Of a stretch of DNA of 32,673 nt, positions 1 to 8,877 are shown piece after piece. Each line of letters starts with the position of its first letter. Positions within the stretch are counted from its first letter, which is position 1. Source of the DNA: Neocallimastix lanati (nom. inval.) (lineage: Eukaryota; Neocallimastigomycota; Neocallimastigomycetes; Neocallimastigales; Neocallimastigaceae); the NCBI GenBank assembly GCA_016946835.1, contig JACVTC010000396.1, forward strand, positions 1-32,673, given 5' to 3'. The translations under genes were made by a program, and so were the position numbers. The notes under the pieces are model-generated. The model had not been told where the DNA came from. It made no database searches and saw only the letters and a list, made by a program, of their open reading frames with translations.

Positions 1-1527
1 TTTTCTTTTATTTGTTATTTCTTCAATATTTCTTGCATTATTGTAGTTATCATTGCTATAGTTGTCATAATTAGTATTATTAGTATTATAATTATTATTT
101 CCATAATTACTATTACTGTTATAATTATTATTTCTATTATATTATTTGTTATTATACAATAGTATGTTATTATAATATTATTGTTAAATTGCTATTAATA
201 TAATTATTATTGCTATAATTGTTATTATTATAATTATCATTGTTATTATAATTATTTTTTCCTCTATTGTTGTTGTTCCTAAAATTATAATTACCATTGT
301 TAATATTATTATTATTGGAATTATTATTATAGTTACCAAAATTATTATTATTATTATTGTTTACCTGTTATTGAAATATTATTATTATTATTATTGTTAC
401 TGTTATTGAAATTATTATAATTACTATTATTGCTACTATTAATATACTGTTATAGAAATTATTATAATATTATTATTGTTATTATAATTACTGTTATAAT
501 TATTATTACCATATAGAGTATTATAATTATTATTATTATTATTATTAATATTATAATTATTTCCATTATTTCCGTTATTAAACATTCTATTTCCATTATT
601 ATTATAATTATTTTCATTATAAAATCCAGAATTAAATTTTCCGAAGGTCATTAATTGATTCTGATCCTGACTATAATTAAGAGATTTATTTTTATTTCTT
701 AAATTTCTTTTGTTACATTCTCTTGCTTTGTGACCTGGTTTGCCACAGAGGTAGCAAGTAAAATTTCTAAATTGATTATTATTATTGTTGTTATTATTAT
801 ACCTTGAATTAAATCTTTCTTGACGATATCGACCAGTAGAAAACAGATCAGCATTGCCCACATAATACGCATTTTGTATAGAATTATCTAAATCCCTATT
901 TCCTTCGGTCAATCCTCTATATAATGGATGTTCTAATAAAGAATTTTGACAATTAGAATTATTTTGGAAGACCATAGAAGTGTTGAGAAATTCATTATTT
1001 CCTATGGTCCTTTTTTCGGCTTTCTCGGCTCTTACAGCCACTTCAAAAGCATCCGACAAGGTATCACATTCGGCTAAGAGAATTTGAGAATGAACATATA
1101 TTCTTGATTTTATTGAATTTAAATAATCATCGACTGATATAATCTTCTGATAATCTCTATCTAATCGATGATACAAGGTTAAATAACGGTAGTTAAAATT
1201 CTTTATATTTTCATTTGGTTTTATTTTCAGATTTTTTAAAACTGAGCATTTATCAGCTGGTTTTATATCCATATACTTTTCAATAGCTGATTGCACTTCT
1301 TTATAGTTTGGATACCTTGTGATATTATTCCGAGTGGTTATTAATGATTTCAAAACGTTCCTCAAGTCAGCCTCCACGGCTATTTTTAGCCATACAAAAA
1401 TTCTAGATGAATCTTGGATGTCATGCATTTCCATGACACCCTTAAAATCTTCTATCCATGTGTCTATGTCTTTACCATAGTCACATAGATATGGTAGATC
1501 ACGTTTTACTTTGGAAGCGTCAACCAT
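1..1527 (-). CDS. gag: Gag polyprotein of unit A, partial and frameshifted near the window start
   Basis: Structural Gag of the retrotransposon, starting at ATG 1527. The intact part (439-1527) is identical to the 532-residue Gag of the other units: capsid-like N-terminal region, CCHC zinc knuckle (residues 258-271), then the start of the Asn-rich tail. Near 467-470 the AAT/ATT-rich tract lacks a base compared with unit B, so the frame leaves the Asn-rich tail and stops at 439. Further small indels lie near 140-190 and 360-400, a net loss of six bases. The damage is confined to the window edge and looks like sequence error, not a biological pseudogene, although this cannot be proven. The 3' end of gag and the frameshift site lie outside the window. 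Confidence 0.85.
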
Positions 1528-1723
1528 TATTAATTAACTACTAAAAAAGGAAAAAAAAATGAAACAAAACTTATATTTAATACGTAATTTATTTTCTTAT
1601 TTAATTCGACTTATCTCTAATATTATTTATTTATTTTTACTATTATATATATATATATATTTTAATAAAAAAAAATTAATTTTTTTTTTTTATAATATTA
1701 TTATTATTTTCATATAATTTAAT

Positions 1724-1808
1724 AGTGCAGCGCCCGGATTCTCCACCAAAAATATGATACGATATATTTTAAAATATTCGTATTTATAATAGTTTTGGGC
1801 GCTACACT
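1724..1808 (-). promoter_or_regulatory. Possible primer-binding site within a long U5-leader hairpin (first copy)
   Basis: In sense, AGTGTAGCGCCC (1808-1797) pairs with GGGCGCTGCACT (1735-1724) over 12 positions, with one G-U pair in RNA. Inside it, ATACGAATATTTT and AAAATATATCGTAT form a second stem with one bulged A. The sense sequence TGGTGGAGAATCCGGGC (plus 1732-1748) begins with TGG, as expected for pairing with a tRNA 3' CCA end, and most of it falls in the open internal loop. I could not name the tRNA. The alternative is Tf1-type self-priming, in which the transcript 5' end pairs with its own leader. The hairpin is seen directly; the priming role is inference. Confidence 0.5.
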
Positions 1809-1900
1809 GGGGAATTGTACTAAATTATATATTCTAATAATAATATTAATTATTTTATTTAATTATTTAAAATTTTTATTTTAGGATATTTGTTTTGTAA

Positions 1901-1944
1901 TATTTTATTTTTATTTTATTTTATTTTATTTTATTTTATTTTTA
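1901..1944. repeat. ATTTT pentanucleotide microsatellite in the putative LTR (first copy)
   Basis: Plus strand reads as repeated TTTTA/ATTTT units with one or two six-base interruptions. The same tract has equal length in every copy (10846-10889, 19787-19830, 28731-28774). No function is evident. Confidence 0.8.
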
Positions 1945-2432
1945 TCATATTAATTAACAATTAATAATTGTAATTTAATTATAATATTCTACAATTAATT
2001 ACTTAAACAACTAATTTTATTAAAACTAATAACTAAACTACTATCTTAACTAATTAAAACATTTTTCTTATATTAAATCAACTATTACTAATTAACATAT
2101 ATCAATAATTTTTTTTTTTTTAACAAAAACATTTTTTTTTTTTTTATAATATTTTTATATATTTTTTTTTATAATTATTATCTCTATATTAAATCATAAT
2201 TGTTATATTTTATATAAACATTAATATAAAAGTTTATATTATAATAATTAAATTTTATACTATAATAATATTATTTTATATGATTTATAATTAATATAAT
2301 TCATCATTTTTATATAATTAATTTTAATTTTATAATAATATATATTTTACAAACTTTATATAATTAATATAATTTAATAATAATTTTAAAATATCATTAT
2401 TTTTCTTTTCATCTTGTATCAGAACGCCCACG

Positions 2433-2466
2433 CTTTAGATCAGACTTCGTCCCTTGAAGTCTAAAG
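2433..2466 (-). other. Conserved stem-loop in a GC-richer island of the putative LTR (first copy)
   Basis: In sense, CTTTAGACTTC pairs with GAAGT, a five-base bulge (CTGAT), then CTAAAG, giving an 11-bp stem with loop AAGGGAC. It lies in a short island (about 2413-2470) clearly richer in G and C than the surroundings. It sits near the 5' end of the putative LTR, so it could act in the 3' end of the transcript or in U3. The pairing is visible; any role is unknown. Confidence 0.55.
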
Positions 2467-2550
2467 AATATTTGTATGAAATAATAAATTTTAAAATTTA
2501 TAAGGCATTATTTTTTTTTTTTTTTTGTAATATAATTATATGATTATTAT

Positions 2551-2591
<41 letters not shown>

Positions 2592-2637
2592 AGGTAGTGA
2601 TTTATTTTAAACTATTATTATTTTTTAAATATTAATA

Positions 2638-3841
2638 TTAATCAGTGATTTCTACAAAACTACTTATATAAGGAATAACATTTTTGAGATGTATATTTCT
2701 TTCGGCAACTTCATTAGTAATTGGATCACAAACTGTAACAGTATTAAATTGTTGCTTAACTATTTTTAATGGTCCAATAAAATAAGGGTCCAATTTTCTT
2801 CTATTAAAATTCCTGATTAATACTAAATCTCCAGGTTTAAATTCACTTCTTAATCTTTTAATTTGTTTTCTTCTATCTTTCCATAGTTCATTAGCAGTTT
2901 CTATATTCCGAATAGCTTCATTAATCCATTTATTATGTGTAATAAATTTTCTTAAATAATATTCTTCATCAGTTTCATCTTCATGTTTTTGATCAACATT
3001 AATTGTAAGTTCGAAAGGTTGCAAATCCCTTCTACCATAAAGTAATTCAAAACTGCTATATTTTGTTACTTCATTCTTCGCTGTTCTAAGCGCCCATAAA
3101 GCACTAGGTAGAATATCATCCCAATCTTTATTATTTTTTCCTAAAAGCCGCAAATATTTTCCAATTTCTCTATTTCTATTCTCAACTTCTCCATTAGAAG
3201 GTGGATGATACGTAGCCACATTATGTACATATACATCATGCAAATCGAGAAAAGCTTTAGTTTTATCTGAAATAAGTTGTGGGCCATTATCTGTAATTAA
3301 TAACTCTGGTATTCCATGCCTCGAAAACACATTAATTAAAAATCTTATTACATCTTCAGATTCTGTTTTTTCTAATGGTTCAGCTTCCACCCATTTGGTA
3401 AGGTAGTCAACTAATACTATGATATATCTATTTCCTCTAGCAGTTGTATATAATGGACCAACTAAATCTAAACCAACTCTTGTGAAAGGCAATCCTGGTG
3501 GTGTTGGAATATCTTCAGGGTATTTATTTTGAGGCTGTGGCTTATACATTTGACATTTCTTACAACATTTTATAAATATTTTTATATCTTTATTCATTCC
3601 TTTCCAAAAGTAATCTCTTTTTAATCTATGATAGGTTTTATAACAACCTTCATGTCCTACGTTATGTGCTAAATTAATTAATTTCCATTTTTCTTTTTCA
3701 TTAAAAATTACTCTTCTTAAATTATTATTTTGTTTATAATAAATAATCCCATCTATTTCTACAAATTTTTGTTTTATATAATTATCAATAAAATCATTTA
3801 AAAATTTTTCATCATTATTATTATTTTCATTATTATTTATT

Positions 3842-3922
<81 letters not shown>

Positions 3923-6900
3923 GGTGTAACATTTATTACGAAATTTGTATCTAGATATACATTATTGTTAGATAAAATATTTCTTGAGTAATTTTTATTT
4001 ATATCATTATTTAACATTTCATTATTATCATCCTTTTGAATGTTATTATTTGTAAAATTATTATTAATTTTATCAATTTTTAAAATATTATTATATTTCT
4101 TTTTTCCTATAGTTATACTTCTATGATCTTCTTGTTCATTTTTATTAAGAGATTTTTTGTTAATATTTTTATCAATATTCAAAATTTTATTGAATTTATT
4201 ATTAATGCTTATATTATTTTGATTTACAATATTATTTTTTTCATTTTCATTTTCTTTTTCATTTTCATTTGTTGTACTCTCATTTTTTATATCTCTAAAT
4301 AATACATTATTTTGAATTACATTATTATTTAATATTTCGGTTTTAAAGCTTGTTTCCTTTGTTAAATAATTATTATTTTTATATGCATCATGTATATTAT
4401 TATATTTTGTATTATAATTTTCTTTGTTTTCATTTGAATAGTTATTTTGAATAATGTTACAATTTTTTAATTTTTCATCTAAGTAATTAATTTTATTATA
4501 ATTATTATTTTCATTGAGATTATTATTTTTATTCCTATTATTATTTCCAACAAAATTATTTTCATTAGGATTATTGCCTTTATCATAATTGCTATTTTTA
4601 TTACAATTGCTATTTTTATTACAATTGCTATTTTCATTATGATTATTGTTTTTATTATAATTGTTATTTTTAATATAATTATTATTAGTATTAAAGTTAT
4701 TATTTTTATTAAACCCATTAATTTCTATTTTTTTATCAGAGATATTATTTTTATTATAATTATTATTGTTTTCATTCTCATATAATTTATGATTGTTTGT
4801 GATATTATTTATTTTTATTTTTTTAGATAAATTGCTATTTTTAATAGTATTTTTATTGTCTATTTTTATAAATAAATTGTCATTAGTATTTTCCCTACTG
4901 ATTTTATTTCTTGATTTATTAATTTCATTAGAATTATTATTTCTTATATTCTCTTTTAAAATAATATTTTTAATTGAATTATTATCTTTATTAAAATTGT
5001 TTTCCAAAATAATATTTTTATTTTCTTCTACATTCTTATTTTGTATATCTTCACCAGAATTTAATCTTGAAAGTGCATCTGCAATTACATTTCTCCTCCC
5101 CTCTTCATATAAAACTTTAACTTTTAAAATACTGAATTCCGTAATCCATTTAATATGACGGCTAGAAGTAGGTTCTTTACTATTGAAAATATAAACTAAG
5201 GGTTTATGATCAGTGTACAAAATAGTTTCAAAATTATTACCTGTTAAAAATGGTCTAAATTTCATAACACAATAGTAAGCAGCTAATCCTTCCAAATCCG
5301 TAATACTATAGTTTAATTCTGCATTTACTAAGGTACGACTTTCAAAATAAATAGGCTTTTCATCATTATTCTCATCTAACTGAATAAGAACTCCACCAAT
5401 ACCATATTTAGAGGCGTCCGTACGAATAATAAATGGTTTTTCAAAAACAGGAGGTGATAAAATAGGTGCAGAAATTATTTTATTTTTTAATTCAACAAAA
5501 GCCTTATTAGTAGTATCAGTCCATACAAAAGGAACATTTTTTTTTGTAAGTTCATATAATGGTTTAGCAATTTGAGCAAAATTATAAATGAATTTCCTAT
5601 AATAGCCAATAGCACCTAAAAAAGAACGTAGTTGCTTAATATTTTTAGGAGGTAACCAATTCATAATAACATTCACTTTTGAATCAATAGGACTAATTCC
5701 TTTAGTAGATAATTTGTGTCCTAATAATTCTACTTCTTCTTTAAAAAAATGACATTTCTCTAAATTAATTTTTAATCCATTATTATGTAGAATTTTGAAA
5801 ACCTTTTCAAGATCTTTAATATGCTGATCCATTGAGGGAGAATACACAACAAGATCATCGATATAGACAAAGACACAAACACCAATCAAGTCGAAGAATA
5901 TTCGGTTCATCTCCCTTTGAAAAGTTGCGGGAGCATTACACAACCCAAAAGGCATAACTTGAAAATTAAAATTACCATAAATAGTAGTAAAACACGTAAT
6001 ATCTCTATCATCAGGATGCATAGGAATTTGATGGTATCCTGAAAATAAATCAATTGTTGAAAGAACTGCGGTGTTTCCTACATAATAAAGAATATCATCG
6101 ATAATAGGAAGGGCATAGGCATCTTTCTTCGTACAGTTATTTACTACTCTATAATCAACGCACATTCTTACTTGACCATTTTTTTTTAACACAAGAACAA
6201 CTGGTGAAGACCAAGGAGAATTTGAAGGAACAATTAATTTATTGTTAATGAGTTTAATTATTTCTTTTTTTAGAGCATCTGCTTGTACTTTAGAGAGTCT
6301 ATATGCTCTCTGTTTAACAGGGTGAGTACCAGGAACTAAATTAATTCTATGAGGAAATAATTTAGAATTACCTAAATCATCTGTTTTAACAGCTAAAATA
6401 TCCGTGTATGATAAAAATAAAATTTTAATTGAATCTCTAATAGAAGAAGGTACTTCAGATAATATGTCGTGTACAAGCGAAATTTTCTTATCATTTTGCA
6501 GAGATTTTAAATCAACAAAAGATGAATTATCATCAGAAGTTATTAAAAGAATAGCGGGACAAATTTTTGAATCATTATTAAGAAATAACACATTATTATC
6601 AATAGAAAATAAATCATTATTATTAAGAACTTCATCATTAGATAATATTAAATTATCAAAATCACTAATATTTATATTAGAAGTATCATTACACAAAAAA
6701 TTTGAACACGCACAATAATTGATAATACCATCACAACGCGTAACATAATTTTCAGAATCATTTTTATTAATATTTAAATCATTAACATTAGAAAAATTTA
6801 CATTATACATTAAATTAGAAAGTTCAATAAAATCACCATTATCATTTTTACGTAATAAAGTATCATCAACTAAATCTAGCACAAATCTATTTTTCTTAAG

Positions 6901-8300
6901 CGTGTTAATACCAATTAACACGTCGAAAATATCATCTTTTTCTATTTTTCTGAAATAGTCTTTGAAAGTGTAGCCGCCTATTTCAATTTCTAATTCGTAT
7001 ACATCCGAAGAAATATAATTATTAGAATAAGCCTGGAATATTCTTTCCGAAATAGTTCCAACGGCCGTTTTATTTATTTTATACTTCTCGAATGCAGCAG
7101 CAGTAATTAAATTAACACTTGCACAAGAATCTAAGAATATTTCTGCGTAGGATCCTTCAATAGTACCATTTACTTTTATAACTTTATAGTCGCTTAACAA
7201 TGATAAAGCATTTATTAAAAATTCTTTACTGGTACTTTTAATTAATTTTTGTTCTTTGTTAAACCCGGTACGAAATTTAGGACATAAGTCCAATAAGTGT
7301 GCCAATTTAAGTTTGACTTCTATATTGGCAACATCTTTAACCAGGTCATTTATATCATAATTATCGACCAAATTGATCATTTTAATATGTTTCTCTAATT
7401 TTGACGTCTTAGTATTACCTCCATTTTCATTTTCGTTTGTAGTATTGGATATTATCTCTTTAATTCTATTTAATTTGTTAATTTTTTTTGCGTTTGAAAT
7501 ATTTGGTTGGTTTATATATGATATATCCAAATGTTCCAATTTTTCTGTGTTATTATTACTATCATTATTAGTATTAATATTATCATTAATGTTATTATTT
7601 ATTTGTTTCATGGCTGGAGTGTGAATAGGAACTGGATTATCTTTGAGATGAAGCCTTTGTGTTTCTTTATAAGGCCCCTTATATTTTTCTTTATTTTGTT
7701 TCCCTTTTCTCTGAGCAGCAAAAACAACTTCATCCTGGAATTCTTCATTGGTATCTCTTAAATAAACATTATTATTATTATTTTTATTATAATTGTTATT
7801 ATAATAATCATTTTTTTCATTATCATTATCCTTAATATTATTATTACAATGATTATTACAATTATTATAATGATTATTATTATCATCGATATAATAATCA
7901 TTATTATCATTTCTCATATTAACATTATCACTATTACATTTCATAATACTATTATTATAATTATAATTATAGTTATTGTAATTTTTATAATTATTATTAT
8001 GATTGTAATTATTAGTATCGTTATTATTATAATTATCATTATTATAATCACTATTACTATAATTATTATTAAGATTCTTATTGTTATAATTACTATTATT
8101 ATTATTAATATTAACATTATTATTAATATCACTATTATTATTAATATTACTATTATTATTATTAATATAACTATGACTACTATTATTATAATTATCGTTA
8201 TTAATATTACCTCGATTATTATGATCATCATTATTATAATTATTACCATTATTACCAAAATTATAATTATTATTATAACTATTATTATGATTATCATTAC

Positions 8301-8340
<40 letters not shown>

Positions 8341-8877
8341 ACTATTACTATTATTATCATTATTGTAACGATTATTAATGTAATTATTATTATATGTGTA
8401 ATTATTATTTTTTTTATTTTTATGGTTATTGTTATTATTAAAGTTATTGTTATTATTAGTATTATTGTTATTGTTACAATTTGGTTTATTGCAATAATTA
8501 TTATTACTATTATAATTATCATAAATATTATAATTATAATTATTATTATCATTATCATTGGAATTGGTATTAAAATTATCTTTTCTATTAACTAAATAAA
8601 TATTCTCATTGTTTTTATAGTTGTTGTCTTTATTCTTGATATCCATTTCTTCATTATTTCCATAATTTTCATTTCTTTCATTATTATTAATTAGTAAATT
8701 ATTATTTTTATTTTTAATATTCTTATAATATATATTATTTTCATTATAATTATTAGGTTCATTAATATTATTATTATTATTATAATGATTATTGAAGTTA
8801 TCATTACAATAATTGTCGTTATTTATACATAAAAGGGTGGTTTGTTTACTGGAAGTTGGCCTTCTCCCATAATCTAT
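2638..8877 (-). CDS. pol: Pol polyprotein of unit B (protease, reverse transcriptase, RNase H, integrase), expressed by -1 frameshift
   Basis: Copies the element RNA into DNA and integrates it. The frame is open from 8886, and I start it at the frameshift site (8877). The first ATG is at 8646, and residues here are numbered from it (2002 residues). Residues 1-290 are very Asn-rich. The aspartic protease has its active Asp at 506 in FLDSCAS, where the usual Gly is Cys. Reverse transcriptase spans about 775-1000, with D866 and YIDD at 928-931. RNase H has D1077, E1119, D1146 and D1190. An Asn/Lys-rich linker spans 1195-1610 and includes N26 at 1576-1601. Integrase has zinc ligands H1661, H1665, C1695 and C1698, the triad D1727, D1786, E1822 (D,D35E), and a GPY/F module at 1956-1960. 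No chromodomain follows. The stop is TAA at 2638-2640. Confidence 0.95.
8647..8876 (-). other. Gag stop to Pol ATG interval, open in the Pol frame (unit B)
   Basis: No stop occurs in the Pol frame between the slippery site and ATG 8646, so these 77 codons are most likely translated as the first part of Pol. They begin with a mixed-composition stretch (about 20 residues including GRRP and SSKQ) and then become Asn-rich like the following region. Confidence 0.7.

Larger units (their letters stand above)
1..2507 (-). mobile_element. Ty3/gypsy LTR retrotransposon unit A, 5' part only (LTR, leader, most of gag)
   Basis: Leftmost unit of the array. On the minus strand it runs from the LTR (about 2507 to 1749) through the leader and gag, and is cut by the window start inside the gag tail, so its pol is absent. 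From about position 480 rightward it matches unit B base for base apart from homopolymer lengths. Between 1 and about 480 it carries small indels and a few substitutions against the other units. The LTR is shared with unit B, for which it is the 3' LTR. LTR limits are tentative. Confidence 0.85.
1749..2507 (-). repeat. Putative LTR, shared by units A (5') and B (3'); limits tentative
   Basis: Inferred by elimination. The sense 3' edge is placed just upstream of the TGG of the possible primer-binding site (1732-1748). The 5' edge is placed at the first TG after the A16 run (TG at 2507-2506), which would serve as a non-standard polypurine tract. This gives about 759 bases. Because each junction has only one LTR copy and no target-site duplication, the ends cannot be confirmed by comparing two LTRs. 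A CA that could end the LTR lies six bases before the TGG (1755-1756). The region should hold promoter and polyadenylation signals, but low complexity prevents calling them. Confidence 0.4.
1528..2637 (-). repeat. Non-coding interval between gag and pol units holding the single shared LTR, leader and 3' UTR (first copy)
   Basis: 1110 bases with no gene, extremely AT-rich. In sense order it holds a 3' untranslated stretch (2637-2508) with A25 and A16 runs, a GC-richer stem-loop (2433-2466), AT-rich sequence with an ATTTT pentanucleotide repeat (about 1901-1944), a GC-rich paired structure around a possible primer-binding site (1724-1808), and an AT-rich leader of about 200 bases before the gag ATG. 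I see no direct repeat that would indicate two LTRs, so one LTR is shared by both neighbours. Compared with the second copy it is four bases longer, all in T-runs (13/14/16/25 against 12/13/15/24). Confidence 0.8.

Noticed and set aside
1781-1788. Sense TATAAATA as a promoter TATA box
   Set aside because: Sits inside the U5-leader hairpin next to the possible primer site, where a promoter is not expected. Such matches are frequent by chance in DNA this AT-rich.
3844-3921. ATT repeat array considered as CRISPR or satellite
   Set aside because: It is a perfect (AAT)26 codon run encoding Asn within Pol, without spacers.
6404-6718. 104-codon plus-strand frame with more normal composition, present in each unit
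   Set aside because: Lies fully antisense to intact Pol between protease and reverse transcriptase, with no recognisable domain or start context. Its conservation follows from the identity of the units.
7849-8595. Long plus-strand Ile-rich open frame (and a similar minus-strand one at 7941-8558; repeated in each unit)
   Set aside because: It is the other-frame reading of AAT/ATT repeats that encode the Asn-rich N-terminus of Pol. Composition is almost only Ile/Thr/Val and there is no domain.
8874-8876. Gag TAG suppressed by read-through to make Gag-Pol
   Set aside because: Pol is in the -1 frame, and the Gag frame reaches TAA only 16 codons after the TAG.
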